Of a stretch of 64,000 nucleotides of DNA, positions 38,596 to 55,947 are shown in pieces. Positions within the stretch are counted from its first letter, which is position 1, and every line of letters begins with the position of its first letter. The DNA is from Syncephalis plumigaleata. Lineage: Eukaryota; Zoopagomycota; Zoopagomycetes; Zoopagales; Piptocephalidaceae. Location: contig JAIXMF010000010.1 in assembly GCA_025201365.1 (NCBI GenBank), forward strand, positions 1 through 64,000, read 5' to 3'. Below the pieces are notes generated by a model. The model searched no databases, was not told the origin of the DNA, and was given only the letters and a program-made list of their open reading frames with translations. The position numbers and the translations under genes are program-made.

Positions 38596-41035
38596 ATGTA
38601 TATGCCACTACGTATGGGTATGCGTAAATATGGCGCAACTCAGCTATCAATGTCGCGTCATTATAGTGGTGCATTCGGTCCCTAGCCTCTATCATCTTGC
38701 TACTACTACTAACTGGCTCATAGTCGTGGCTATGCTTCAAATAGTGACAACACTGTACCTTATACAAAGGACAAGTATTCCTTCATTAAACAAAGAACCA
38801 ATCTAAACAAGTAGGTATCCTATGCATAACTTGTCAGCCCATATATTTATTTATCCTGTTTATATTCTAGATATCATCAGAGGATATTACGTTCTTCAAA
38901 TCGATTTTACCGCCCACTGCCGTGATAACCGATCAAGACGATCTATGGTCCTATAACGTTGATTGGATGCGTAAATATCGCGGTCAGTCATCGGTTGTAT
39001 TGTTGCCTAAAACGACGGAACAAGTGGCTAAAGCACTCGCTTATTGTAACGAACAACGGTAAGTAGCTTGATATAAATGAATACATCGTATATACATGGC
39101 AATAACTAATACGATCTATTAGATTGGGTGTAGTACCACAAGGTGGCAATACCGGATTAGTAGGCAAGTAGTTTATTCCTTACTGTATTCATAGATGTAT
39201 ACCTTACACTTATTATTTTATTAGGTGGTGGTGTACCTGTATTTGATGAGTAGTCATTAGTACGCAGCATTTGAATAAGATACGCTCATTCGATTCAGTA
39301 TCAGGTAATGCCTATCTATCACGTATATACTACTATATCATTAATTAATAAGTGCAATCTAGGCACCATTACTTGTGATGCTGGATGTATTCTCGAAGTA
39401 CTTGATAACTATTTGGCTGAGCGTGGCTATATGATGCCATTAGACCTGGGTGCCAAAGGAAGGTAAACTACAATAGGCATAAATGACAAGTATATATAGA
39501 TCGCTTAACGATTATCATTCGTGATTATAGTTGTCACATTGGGGTAATGTCGCTACTAATGCGGTGGATTGCGTCTATTACGCTATGGATCACTACATGG
39601 TACGGTACTCGGTCTTGAGACGGTAGGTCAATCTATTACTAGTCAGCTTGCGTTATTTAACCATACAAACAATACATTAGGTACTGCCTGATGGCACCAT
39701 TCTAGATAATATGTCAACATTACGTAAAGATAACACAGGTAGGCAATAACTATTCATCTATCGTTATAGCTATTCATCATGTAAACACTATATACGTATA
39801 TATAGGCTATGATTTGAAGCAGCTATTCATTGGATCGGAGGGTACACTCGGTCTAATTACTGGTGTATCCATCCTTACACCTAAACGAGCCAAAGTACGT
39901 TGATCATCTCTCTTTCTCTCTAATTATATATATATAGCTACTTACGGATGTCATTAGTCAGTTAATGTGGCATTGGTGGGTCTAGAATCATTCGAGAAGG
40001 TGCAAGAAACATTCATACCGCCAAGAATATGTTATCGGAAATACTCTCAGGTAATATTCGTTGTATTTACACGATTAAGCTAATCACTTATTTTACGTAG
40101 CATTTGAATTCTGGGATCATAAGGCGGCCGGTCTAGTACGTCTTCACAAATCGGTAGATCATAAGAGTCCACTCACCAACCAGTATCCATTCTACGTGTT
40201 GGTCGAGACACAAGGTTCTGACGGTGAACATGACATGGCTGTAAGTATTATACACTAGTGTCTGTAGGCATAGAATGAATGATCCAATTAACAACGATGA
40301 ACGCATTAGAAATTGAATGGATTCCTTGAGAAATTACTCGAATCAAGTATTGTCGATGATGGTGTAGTGGCACAAGATGAGACACAGGTATGTAGCGGAA
40401 ATAGGAATGAATGAATATCGAATGAGTAATGCTAATGTTGTGTTAGATCAAGTCATTATGGTCACTACGTGAATTGATTCCCGAGGCTTGTTCTAAGGCG
40501 GGTGCCGTTACAAATATGAGTGTCCATTCCTGTACCGAAACTGTACACACTCGTCGAGGATATGCGTGCACGTCTTGAATCTCAAGGATTAATGGACAAT
40601 CTAGTCGAGGAAGTCATCGGATATGGTCATGTTGGTGATGGTGAGCATACTCGCTAAAATGGACATGATATACAATCTACGTGTTATTAATTATCATTGA
40701 TTATAGGCAATCTACATCTTAATATTACTGCTAAATCGTATGATCCTAAAGTAACGGAAGCCATCGAGCCTTACGTGTATGAATGGACATGTAAGTATTG
40801 CTTGTCGAGTGAATACACTAATTGCATTCGACGATTACTAATCATCATCATCATGTCATACTTAGCTAAGCATGCTGGATCGATATCCGCTGAACACGGT
40901 CTTGGCTTAATGAAGGCCGAAGATATCGGTTATACTAAATCACCCTCCATGATACAGCTGATGCGTCAAATTAAACAGCTTATCGATCCACATGGCATTA
41001 TGAATCCATACAAGTATTTCCCTTCAAGCCATTAA
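38596..41035 (+). CDS. D2HGDH: D-2-hydroxyglutarate dehydrogenase, mitochondrial (FAD-linked)
   Basis: About a dozen exons encode roughly 540 residues. The N-terminus [18 protein letters not shown] with SRHYSGAF is basic and looks like a mitochondrial presequence. [23 protein letters not shown] and [16 protein letters not shown] follow. The FAD-binding domain has [55 protein letters not shown] and TLGLIT. The C-terminal domain has [29 protein letters not shown] and [10 protein letters not shown]. The enzyme oxidises D-2-hydroxyglutarate to 2-oxoglutarate and feeds electrons to the respiratory chain. At least five single-base losses interrupt the frame: near 39249, in the G runs at about 39545 and 39562, near 40012, and two in 40508-40526. 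All conserved motifs survive, so error is likelier than pseudogenisation, but decay is not excluded. Confidence 0.9.
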
Positions 41036-41102
41036 TAAATGATTACTATATTATATTATATGACAATGTCATCATCATCTACAGTTTATTAATATGTTGC
41101 AA

Positions 41103-44778
<3,676 letters not shown>

Positions 44779-47324
44779 GGATAGGAAAGTAAATGAGAAT
44801 TAAATAATCATGTTTAAAGCAAGTTTTTTGCTTCACTCGTCAATTTTATATTATCATTAGGATCACTCTGTATTCACGTATCAGTATGATCAAATATTTA
44901 GTCGTTAATCTATTGGATCCATCTCTATTCTGATAAATGACTATGATCATGCTTACTTCTAAAGTAATATGGCATATTCGTGTAATTTCTTATATTTATT
45001 GCAATGCCGTATAACATCACTTTTACGTATACTAATAAGCATACAAAGAAGCATCGAATCAACAAAAGCTGTACAGTAATATCCTATGCAATATGCGTTA
45101 GAACCACTGGCTATTCGACTGTCCTCTTCTGACTGTAGTCTAGAAGCAAGACATACGCGGATATGCGTGCACGCATGACTTGACAAATGATCCAGAGTCA
45201 AAATAGTCGTGTATCAACAGTTAAAGCCTTATCGTGACATGAATGGGATTTATGCAGGTAACTGACTATTTCAGGACTTTAGGATCCAGACAGGAATGAC
45301 CACAGCATTTGCACGAATATACTTGGCGTAATCATGATGTGTCCATCGAAACTGTAGACTTCCTTTAACAAGCGAGCAAGCTATCCTAGTCAAGGCTTAT
45401 TACTGCTTGCGGCATCTCATACACTAGGATCATCCTGTGCAAGTGTAGCCAACCCTTGCAAACTACTAGCACACAGCTAATTAAAGAAGTATCAGCGATG
45501 ATCCATTCATTATACCAGTAATGTCACAGATGATATGGCCAGTAACAGCCGTGTAGTAATACAATTTGTTGCCAATTTGACAGTCTAAACACCAGCTGAT
45601 CGTCTTTAGAAATCATCTGTATTCAGATGAAACTATCAATAGGTGATAGGCATAAAATAGTATAGATACTAGCGATATGTATTTAGCTAACTAGTTGTTT
45701 ATCCATAGTGGTAACAATCTTAGAGAGAGATCATTCATTTAGCAATCTATCTATCTACCAAGTAAGTAGGCATGTTCTGGCCATCCATATCAAGAGTCAT
45801 GCAAAGGTCGTACAAAAGCTATCGGATGTTAACCATTCGTAGAGATCAGCTCGCGACTAGTTTCAATCCTATTCTACAAGTATGCACGTATCATCTCAAT
45901 GTAGAAATGATTCTCCATTAACGAGGTACCATCATCATCATCATCACCATCATGACTTGATAGCATGCATTAATAGCTCTGTGACTCAATAAATAAGCTA
46001 AAATCACCATTACAATAGTCATCGATATCGGCATTATTGCTACCATGTTACCGTTTCAAAAAAAAGTTTACTACAATCCTACAACGGATCTAACGTCTCC
46101 TTGAACGCATGCTCCTTCATCCCCTTGGCATGTGCACTACTACCACTTTTGCTGTGGAGGTTGTACCGACAGCTATCAACGGCAAGGCCCTATCCATTAG
46201 GCTTCTCTCTCTCTCTCTTTCGCTTGCTTGCTTGCCGTTCTCATTCTCTATACTTTCCCTTTCACATGTGCGCATACGAATGGGGTGGACGAACAACGAC
46301 AAGGTGGCCTTGACTCCACTTATGCTTGCTTGCTCACTCGTTCTCGTTCTCGTTCTCGTTCTCTCCTATCTCCTATCTTCCACATGTGTGATCCCACCTC
46401 CCCATCTACCAATACCAAATGGAAACACCCACACACACACACTCATGCACGCATGCGCCAATCGCCGTACACCAAGATACCAAAAAGAATGTTACTTTGC
46501 AGCTATCCTGCTACCACTGCCAACATCGCCATATCTATACTATGAATACTAAGTAGCCTTACAAGTCTCGGGTGTCGTCATTAAAATGGCAATGAGTAAC
46601 GGTTAAATAAAAGCGTTGCCACATTCATCGCGCAACTACCATTTACCATTTTCATTTCTTCTATTTAGTCACCGCTTCATTTGTGAATCAAAATCATTTA
46701 TACCTGATCTTTTCGTTAGAGATTATATCGTGGTCGCTGCTCTATTATACTGTTATATCATACAAAACACACATCTAGTATAAGGCACACTTTCATTTAG
46801 TGCTTTAATTCCTTATTGGCACCACCACCATCATCATCATTGCCGTTGATTATTCTATTAGCCTCGATTAGGTGGCTTCTATTCTTCAAATATTATTACG
46901 ACTGGTAGGTAAGAATACACGATAAGCCGATAGCATCGAGTTGAATATCACATGGTGACTACTTACATGGTGAAGTAAGTGTGATTGAGAGTGAGAGTGT
47001 GTGGTTCCGAATGACACACATGTGATATAATGCGATGGCGAGTAGGAGATGCGTAAATGGAAAGCAGAGTAATTCTATATACGCACTCACACTCGCACTC
47101 GCACTCACCTACAAACACGCATACACGCGCGCGCCACCTCCACCGTATTACCATTATTATCCTTTTTCTTTACCTTGGCTTTCCTGTTTTCTTTTTACCC
47201 TTTAAACTAGCCACTATCGTTTGTCGTTCGTCGCTACTGCTACTGCTGTTGTTATTGGCATAGCTGCTGTTGTTTGCAGGTATCGCTTGTTATTGTCAAA
47301 GTAGTCTACACGTTTTTTAAGTCA

Positions 47325-47355
<31 letters not shown>

Positions 47356-48760
47356 GTCACTTTGTTCTTCACTAGTATCTACGACGTATCTGTTGCTAAT
47401 TACAATTTAGATTTTTAGTTATAGGGTCTGTCATATTGCTATTTCTTACGATTCTCATCTTTACCCTGTCATTTGTTACTGACAAACGTCGTTTCACGCT
47501 ACAAATACTACCAGTACTCGAGCTATTGCACACGTATATTCAGTTGATTACTGTATTAGTCAGGTGAGTACAATATGAAAAAGATGAATCTATTACGGGT
47601 ATTCTATTATCGCTTGTTATTGTCGATGTAGTTTAGCTGCACTACCATAAGCTAGTGTGATATCCCTCCTCCCCCCTCGCTATTGACCATTATTGCTATA
47701 TGATTATCGCTTTGTATACAAGGGTGGTAACTAGTAATGTTATTGGTATGCACTGTTTATTAATAATGGATAGTCGTCGCAATGTGAGCCCCTTTTCTTC
47801 TTCTTCATCATTATTAAATAGCGGAGTTTTGTTATCATATGGGATGGTGTGCTATAGTATCCCTGTCAAACTATGCGCACTACTAATCTCTTCTTTATTC
47901 CATTTAATATCTCACTTGAATCATATAGAAAGAAGACGCCTTCTTTCTAATATCATTATCTGCTCTGTCGTCGTATCATTACTACTGTTGTGACATTGTT
48001 TTAATTGGTTACATCAAGGCTGCTTTTTTGATCTGTAACCATTAGTCCCCACTGTTCAACGTAAGTTGCTTTCGTTTCTCTTTTGCCCCACCTCTTTCGT
48101 AGAAACTTGCCCGTATGTGTGTTACCGCTATAAACATGAGGGGAATCGGATGAATAAGCGAGAGAGGAAAATGTGCCAAGGCCTCATCCATTCGGCTAAT
48201 TATAACTACTGTGTAGTAATGCTAGTTGTAATGTGCGTGTATAGTCAATGAGACGGTCAATAAACCGGACTACAAACGTGGTTGCCGCGTTGTTACAAAA
48301 CGCATTGGCCAGTCTGTGTGTGTTACTAGTGGCTGTATAAATAACTAGTAGAGGAGTGGGTTCATGAGGTGAAGGAGGGGTATGAGATGTTACTGCACGC
48401 ACACGCACACACATATATATATATAATATTCATCTACTAACGCTCTTATATTGTTGCTCTTCTTCCTCTTCTATCTATCTATCTATTCAACTATACTCCT
48501 GGTGGGTTTGTTGTTTATCTTTTCCTCTCTCGCTTTTCTTTTCTCTCTCTCTCTCTTTAATATCGATTCGACTGGCATATTAGTTTTCTCTTTCTCTTTC
48601 TCTCTTTCTTTCTTTATCCATCTACCTACCTACATACATATATATCCATCTATCTTTATATCTCTTCCAGTAGAATTATCAGTTGTCTCCCTCTCCTGCA
48701 TTATTATTCCCGTGGTTGTTTCTACATAATTAATTATTTTGCGATAATTTCATTCCAATC
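44779..48760. other. Four-kilobase gap without a convincing gene
   Basis: It lies between the divergent starts of DHX16 and the second F-box gene. From 44779 to about 46080 the sequence is AT-balanced with many stops in all frames. From about 46100 to 48760 the + strand is pyrimidine-rich with CT, CA and CACTCG runs, which keeps short frames open without coding character (for example 46109-46552). Intron-like GTGAGT...TAG signals near 47564-47631 would fit a long, possibly spliced, 5' leader of the F-box gene. I see no RNA gene. Confidence 0.5.
47325..47349. repeat. TC dinucleotide run
   Basis: Twelve to thirteen consecutive TC units in the leader side of the second F-box gene; shorter TC runs follow near 48541-48556. 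Confidence 0.9.
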
Positions 48761-51700
48761 ATGTCCATTTATACTTATAATTCGCACGAATCCATGGTTC
48801 CAGTACATTATCGACCCATGATAGCGTCGAATCATCCATCGGCATCTCGTGGCAAACATCCCTTACGCCAGGTAATCACTGCCGACAGTCAAGCATCATT
48901 CCAAACATCGTCAATCTCACCTGCACCCGACGTGGAAGACGAAGCATGGCATATGCTAATGGCACGCGTAGAACGTATGAAACATGCGATAGCTACCGCT
49001 GATTCAGAATCAGATCATTTACGTTCAGGCACTGTCACCCCGTCAGTGGTGGCATCACGTCGACCGGATATCTACGGCGCTTCCTCTCCTAATTTTGCCA
49101 ATCAAAGTAGACCCATCGACTATCGTCGTCCATCGGCAACGAGTCAACTGCCCGACTATCATTGTGATGTCTCGGAGACTGCTCGTCGACTTCAAGAATT
49201 CCAATTTGGTCCTTCACCGATGGCTACTGCTGCTGCTGTTAATACTACCAATATTGCCACTAATCCTATCACACCGCCTAAATCAATGAGTGGTACGCAT
49301 AAGCCATCAGGTTCATTATCTGGTCACTCCATTAGATCCGCAGCCAATAGCACTCGACACATGCGTAACGATTCAAGTAAGAGCAGTATTTATTCATCGT
49401 ATAAACAGCCAGCCATCCTCTATTCGTCGTATAATGGCGATGATAATAATGATAATGATGATGCAGGAATGGAATCATCGTTGTATTATCCACCAGGTCG
49501 TGCTCAACGTCGACAAAGTCAGTATGCAATTGTACCACCATCCGCATCTAGCCGTGCCTTACCACGCGCTCTACCCGCCTCGTCGAAGCATAGAATGATG
49601 CGCGACCGTCATGGTCGACTAGTGCTCCCTCCCTCGTCAAGCCATTCCAGACGTGTCTCCTCTTCTTCGCGCCGTCAGTTGTCCATATCGACAATCACTC
49701 ACACGCGCAATAATAGCCATTATCGATTATTACGTACGTTGCCCCTTGAAGTACTTCGTCAAGTGGCGGAATACCTTGCAGCTGATCCTTCCTCAACTAT
49801 CGTGGCATTTGCCTGTGTATCGCGTGCCTGTTACGCGGCCGCAGTCAGTGATGGTGGTCTACGGGAACGTGTTTACCGCGGTCGCTACTTGTTGCATGGT
49901 AGTGCCGGTGCAGGTGCAGGCGAAGTAGAGTCGGATTTCCTCCGCTGGGAACTTCGACGCATGTATGGCGATCAAAGCAATATGCTTGCATTGAATCAAA
50001 CCAGTCCTGCATTAACCGATAAAAGCAATATTTACAATGTGGCAGGTAAGTTGACTACTATTACTACTACTATTGATGATAACAACAATACTAATAACAA
50101 TACCATCATTGCTCATTCTCTCGTATGACTACTACTATGATAATAGCCAATAATATGAAAACCATGGATGCTAATAACTCGTCTGTATCAGCACCACCAG
50201 CATCATCATCGTCATCATCCGCTTTACGAAAGATGACGGCAAATAAATTAATTACACGCGAGCAATGGATACGACAAATCGACTGGACACGCGTTAATCG
50301 TCATCGTAGTCGTGTGGAACGACGCTGGCGTAATGGCAACTACACTCGGCGTGACGTACCGCTACCGGGCGTTTATAGCGGCAATGGACATGAAGGACAC
50401 TTGGTGCGCGTACTAGCCGGTTGTGCATGGGGTGCCATATTAGAGACCACTCATGTCAACAGTGTGGGTAATCGTGAACGACGCGTTATCGTCGTTGAGA
50501 ATCGTCCAGTTATCCGTGCTGAACGAGATCCACACGCCGGCATGACACGTATTATTCATCGTGTGCAGCCGCATGCTCACGAGCTACAAGTCAAAGCAAC
50601 GGAAACCGGCTCCGGCATCGGTCTAACATTCACCGGCGTGGCTGATGTTCGTCTTAACGATCGTTTCATCGTTATACTCGCTGGATTCGTGTCGGAATTC
50701 GGTACGCAGCGTCATGCCTTGTGCGTACGCTCCACCTCGGATCTAGCAGGCGACAGTAGTTTGGCACGCGTACGTGTATGGATGCCACCCGGTCGTAATC
50801 TTCGTCTGTTAAGTGGACGCTGGCTACTCGTGCATCGATGGGCGTTCGACCAGAATGCCTGCTCCGTCTACGATCTGGCACGCGGTCTACGTCTAGTTGG
50901 CCAGCTGAAGGCGCCGGTACGTACGAGTTGTCTACAAACGCAGGATGAACACGCGGCTGTCATGTATCTTTGCGAGGTACAAGGCCACGACAACAGCTTT
51001 GCTGGCGACAAGTCGTACTAAAGAGCGACACGAATAGCGGCAGTGGTACATCGTGCACCAGCCTCCACAATACCAACGATAATTCCGAGGATGCCTCATT
51101 CTCGTCATCGGCAACGGTAGTCAACGTAGCCTCACCGACCAGTAGTTCATCCTCGATTGCTGATGCGTTTAATGCCCGTTCATTAGACGAGCGATCACAC
51201 TCTACCACCGCCACTAGTCATAACAATTCATCTTCAACCGATGCCAATGATCTGTCAACATTGGGTCAACGACAGGAATTACAAGGTGAATTGCCCATTG
51301 AAGGCGTGGATCCACAGTCATTACGCGTTATTCCAGTCGACCGTAATCGTGTACTACTACAGTATCAACTAGATAATCAGGATAACCTGTATCAATTTGC
51401 TTTACATGAAACAAGCACAAATCGAATTGTTTGGCAGTTGACACAACCCGCCTTGGCCGTACGCGTTCATCCATTGCCTAGTGCCGATCGTCTACTATTG
51501 TTGCCGTATCGTCAAGCAGCCTCCGCCATCACTGTACGCGATGCTGATCCCAACAGCTTGAACGGTGATATGCTCGATTCGGATGGTGACTCCACCACCA
51601 CATCCGAGGCCGGTAGAATGCGACTGGCCACGCAACGTTGTCTCGTAATCCGTTTATCTGATGGTCATCTGTTACACCAGCGTCATTGGCCATGGCAAAT

Positions 51701-52040
51701 TACGAATTCGTGTTCCGGTTTGAACGCCATCGATTCCACGACGGATACACAACCGGACGCGACACGTATGGCCATCGGCAGTATCGGATGTGCCGCGAAT
51801 GCCGATGGTCGTTGGTGTCGAATCGACTTGAAAGACGGTGAACCATTAGGCTGGCTCGAGGATGGTTTCTCCGTCGAACGAGTACAACGACGCGCGGGTG
51901 ATGTCGGTGTCGGTCGACGATCACCCGTGGCATCTGAAGCGGATATCGGCGAGGGATGCGTCGTGACATCCACCTACTTCGGCTATGTAGAACGGTTTAC
52001 CGGTTTATTCGTGATGTTAGATTTCGCTAGTAATAATTAG
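48761..52040 (+). CDS. F-box protein with long disordered N-terminus and propeller-like C-terminus
   Basis: One clear intron (50046-50146) joins NVA to ANNMKTMDANNS in frame; the protein is about 1,050 residues. Residues 1-320 are Ser/Arg/His-rich and probably disordered. The F-box (about 325-372) reads LLRTLPLEVLRQVAEYLA then CVSRACYAAAVSDG. A linker with VERRWRNGNYTRR matches the RW/NW element seen after the F-box of the gene at 5451-7679. The remainder is beta-rich and may be a divergent propeller that binds substrate for an SCF ligase. Near 50950-51020 the frame moves by one: VMYLCEVQGHDNSFAGD stops soon after, while QLCWRQVVLKSDTNS continues in the next frame to 52040. A lost base is the simplest reading; a 20-nt intron (GTACAAGG...ACAG) would also restore frame but is far shorter than others here. 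Confidence 0.85.
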
Positions 52041-52848
52041 TGTGAGTTAGCAGTCGTTTTTTCCTATATATACATACACGCGCACGCACACACATTTATA
52101 CAACAAGACATACACACATAATCTATTATGTTATTATATTTTTTAGTGTAATAAAAATAACCACATATATATATCGCGTTATTCAACGGTCACCTCAAGA
52201 GATACATGTAATCGATGGTATTGCACTTTTATATGCAAAAGTATACGCTAACCATGTGGATTTATTTGAACTTTTATGCTTCTCATTGTATAGGTTAGAT
52301 AGACTAGAAATGCAAATTAAATCAATGGAACACATGCCTCATCTTCTGTATATGAGCTCATTCATCATGTCGTCTACGCTATAGTATTTTGCCAAGAATG
52401 GAGTATAATTAGCATGTACCAAAATGATTGGCTCGGTTGAAATAAGCCATGACCATATTGGAAAGTGGAGCTCTTTCTTTTACGCTTTAACGGGACAATA
52501 CAATAACGGAGTTTAGTAGTAAACGACCATTATAGTAATTATAAATGCGGCATTACAATACTTCTTCCTCTGAGAAGAACGCATTATTGAGGTATCATCC
52601 TAGACCGTAGAATTCCATATACACCATTCTCGTTTTATAATTACTACTCAGCAGGCATAATGAACGGAAAAACAGCAATAACCAACTAATAAGCGACCAT
52701 TCGATGAGTGACTATATCTTTCTTTTCCTTACACTCTTTCTCCTTCGTCAATAGAACCTATTGAGAACCATACACATCCTTCCTACTTTTCTTCTCTCTT
52801 TCGACAACGATATCTGCAAGAAACAAACGAATCCACAAAGTCATTACG
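52041..52848. other. Intergenic spacer
   Basis: Contains the 3' end of the F-box gene (AATAAAAATAA near 52150 is a likely poly(A) signal, with CA repeats near 52080-52095) and the promoter of the secreted-protein gene, which is pyrimidine-rich from about 52720 to 52800. No other feature is seen. Confidence 0.5.
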
Positions 52849-53448
52849 ATGAAACATATCTACTCTTTGATTGCGGTGCTTGTCATATCAACCGGCCATA
52901 CTTGTACCGGTTCACCAATACCAATTCCTAACATGGGATTCAATATGAATATGGGTGCACCTAGCGCGTTTGATATGAACAGCAATATGTCTATGAACCC
53001 AGCTATACCAGGACTAGGTACAACGAACACAGCTATGCCAGGACTAGGTACAACGAACACAGCTACGCCAGGACTAGGTGTGCCGCCCATGAACAACCCA
53101 TTAGATCCTAATGGTGGTGCGGCCGGTGGAAACAACGCTGCCAATCCTTTATTAAACATGGCGATGTTGAACAACGGCCAGCCAAAGAACTCCCAGTTAT
53201 TGACGACTAGTTTTTTACAAGCGAATAGTATGCCAAAAGAAACTAAGCATCAGGATTTGTTGGACAGTAATGCCAGTCAAAAAGAAATAGCCGATGCTAA
53301 GCAAGCAGACAAGAGGCTGAATCAAAAGAACGTGCAAACTACCACATTTCTGAACTTTGCTAATGCGAAGGCTGGTGGCGGTGGTAACATGTTCGGTGGT
53401 AACATGTACGGCGGTGGTAATCCCATGTTCGGTGTTAATGGCATGTAA
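52849..53448 (+). CDS. Small secreted Asn/Met/Gly-rich repeat protein
   Basis: An intronless frame of 199 residues, not matching a family I know. The first 20 or so residues (MKHIYSLIAVLVISTGHTCT) form a clear signal peptide. The mature part is rich in Asn, Met, Gly and Pro, with three near-perfect tandem copies of PGLGTTNTA-like units at about residues 54-77, encoded by 27-nt DNA repeats between about 53008 and 53085. The C-terminus has FGGN/YGGGNP glycine repeats. A central charged stretch (QKEIADAKQADKRLNQK) may be helical. Only three cysteine-free domains are visible apart from the leader, so it is unlikely to be a classical cysteine-rich effector. A cell-wall or extracellular-matrix role is possible but unproven. 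Confidence 0.8.
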   Translation: MKHIYSLIAVLVISTGHTCTGSPIPIPNMGFNMNMGAPSAFDMNSNMSMNPAIPGLGTTNTAMPGLGTTNTATPGLGVPPMNNPLDPNGGAAGGNNAANPLLNMAMLNNGQPKNSQLLTTSFLQANSMPKETKHQDLLDSNASQKEIADAKQADKRLNQKNVQTTTFLNFANAKAGGGGNMFGGNMYGGGNPMFGVNGM

Positions 53449-54786
53449 GAATGACAATAACGCAAACACGCTATACGATCAGTAAAGAAAAAACATAAAA
53501 ACCCTTTCCCTCTCTCCAAACAATACGTTAAGCTGTCCGCGGTATTCTATTGTCATTAAGCAAAATCCGTAGTTGAGTCTCTTTCAATAGAAAGGGATCA
53601 TCAATAAACAATTATTCTTTAACCGTTCGCATTTAGATGTGGAAGAGATAATCCTCAATTGCTAGGACAATGACAACTACTCAATAATAATAGCAATACG
53701 ATAATGGTGTTAACAATTGCGTAAGTTTATTTATTAATAAGCAATAGAAGTTAAAGGATAACTGCGCTAATTGGTTGGAGAAACATCTGTATTTTGGTGA
53801 ATGGGCATACACACGCGCACTCATCTCTCTTTCTTTTATTCGTCCTCTGACCATGCATACACCACCACAACTCATGCTTTTCCTCTTACTCCACCTTCGT
53901 TTACAGTCATATACAGACTACGCTTAGCTGTAAGCGTATACTACTTGTCTTTGTGTTGTTCTCGGTCGGTCGTCTTGTTCCCGTCTAGTCTGCCGCTTTG
54001 CCAATGACTACTTGTCGATTATGTTGATTGTATGTCGCGTACTCGTATTTTGTATCGCTACTCGTCGGCAGCCTCACTCCAATCTGTATACTCTGTCATA
54101 AGCACACTTTGCTCTTCACGCTGTGTAGTAATTGGTCTTTATTCGTTGTCGATCAACGTGGCATATACCCACTGGGTCTTTCATACTGGTCTATCCTCTA
54201 TTCAGTTCTCTCTTTCTCGCTCCCTTGTCTACTTGCTTGCGACACTCCCTTGCCCTCACTCGTGTATTTCTATTATTTCATGTCGTGTCCTTTATTCACT
54301 GCGTTTGCTCGCCACGTTGTACCACCTTATTCGCGTTGACTTGCTGATCTTTGCTCGTAGTATGTGGGGACACGTACGCATACATAACACTCACACTATG
54401 CATTAGGCACCACCCTTGCTTGTCAGCATACAATGTCTCCACTCGCTGCTTTGCACTACTTACTCGTGATTTATAACTATATATGCAAGTACGCGGTACT
54501 CGTGTTAACTACTAGCTAGCGCTGTTTGTTCCTCCAATTGCGACATATATACGTAACAAACACTATGCCTTCTACTCGTGTGTTGTGAAAGTACGCGTAC
54601 ATACATAATATCCGCGCTAACTACTACCCATCGCGTCGCTTAGCACCTTGTATTTGTAGTGGTACTGTCTGACATTGTATTGCACGTTGTCAATGTGCCG
54701 AGGCAATCCTATACGATGGCTATATCTTTATTTGCATAATATATATCAATAGCTAACATGGCACTACTAGAGGGTAATAACGGCAC

Positions 54787-54822
54787 TAGTACGCTTACTA
54801 ATTGGCTATTAGCATGGTATTA
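54787..54822. repeat. Dispersed 36-nt repeat, copy 1
   Basis: Matches 57741-57776 at 31 of 36 positions, sharing the block TACTAATTGG and the end ATGGTATTA. The second copy begins the AT-rich repeat element, so this may be a stray fragment of it. Confidence 0.6.
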
Positions 54823-55818
54823 CAGGATTGTTTATTTGTTTGTATTCTATAAGCATATATGCTCATTCGCTCTATTCACTCTTACTGCTATCCATACTAC
54901 TTGTCCTTCTGCTTCTATTCTCATTCAGCCAATAAACACCATATCAACTTCATACATATCGCTGTATTCTCTACACTCTATTGAACATGCTTTGCTTTCA
55001 ACCAATACAACTAGCTACTACTGCTGCTACTGCTATTCCTATCATTCTTATTCAGTTATCAGCAGTATGCAATCAACTAGAATATATCACTCAACCACTC
55101 ACTGATGATGCATTAATATCGATGGATGTATATTTACCTGTAGTCATTGTAATGAATTGTATAGCAAATCATCGAACAACACAGTAGATGCTGACCATCT
55201 GACGTGATCGTGCGTGCATTGACATGAATACACTACTACTACCTGATACTTGAATCACGAACTATAACTGAATGACAGCATAGCTTACAAGTAGAAACAA
55301 TGGTTTAATGGTCACTGCCATCATAGTTGGATCGTGTAATTGTCTTTATTAATCAATGATATGTACGTCTATTAGCTTAGACACTTTCTAGTTATAATCG
55401 ATACACTATTAGTATACGGTAAGTACCGAGCAATAGCTGATTCATTCTACTAAAATACTAATAGGTCATTGAATGGATTAGTAATCATATAGACAATGAG
55501 AATGTGATGACACTCGCACAGCATGACCATACAACTGCTGATATCGCTCTATGATTTAATGATTTCATCATCGATAAAACATATTCACTATTTCGATACA
55601 ATATTATTATAGCTTTTAAATGTATTGCTGCAATATGATGTGTTCGTCATTAGGAGTATAGTCAGCAATGGACTTGGCTACGTGTATACAACTGGATATA
55701 CAATGACTATACAGAATGACTGATGCTAACTGATAATTATGAATGGCGAATAATGAGTGTACTAACGAACATTGTTAGTATTAATTAATGCCACGGCAAT
55801 AGATACGCAAATAAATGA

Positions 55819-55844
55819 GTAACGAGTAACGCATAGCTCGTTAC
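55819..55844. other. Short perfect inverted repeat
   Basis: GTAACGAG (55819-55826) and CTCGTTAC (55837-55844) form an 8-bp stem with a 10-nt loop. It may be chance or part of an unrecognised structured RNA. Confidence 0.4.
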
Positions 55845-55947
55845 ATATCGCCTTCGGGTACATAGTAATATGAACGTACATTGATCGGTTAATGCTACGT
55901 GATTCTACGCAAAGTGTACTAAAGGTTTATTGTTATTAACGAGTGAG

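Noticed and set aside
46109-46552. 147-codon + frame with hydrophobic runs
   Set aside because: The Leu/Ser/Val runs come from CT and CTCGTT repeats; neighbouring frames and the opposite strand are open too.
50950-51021. A 20-nt intron or programmed frameshift in the second F-box gene
   Set aside because: Other introns here are about 50-75 nt and similar one-base slips occur in many unrelated genes, so a lost base is simpler.
53801-54406. Several 70-120-codon hydrophobic frames
   Set aside because: Overlapping in different frames of CT-rich DNA, with no conserved motif or splice structure.
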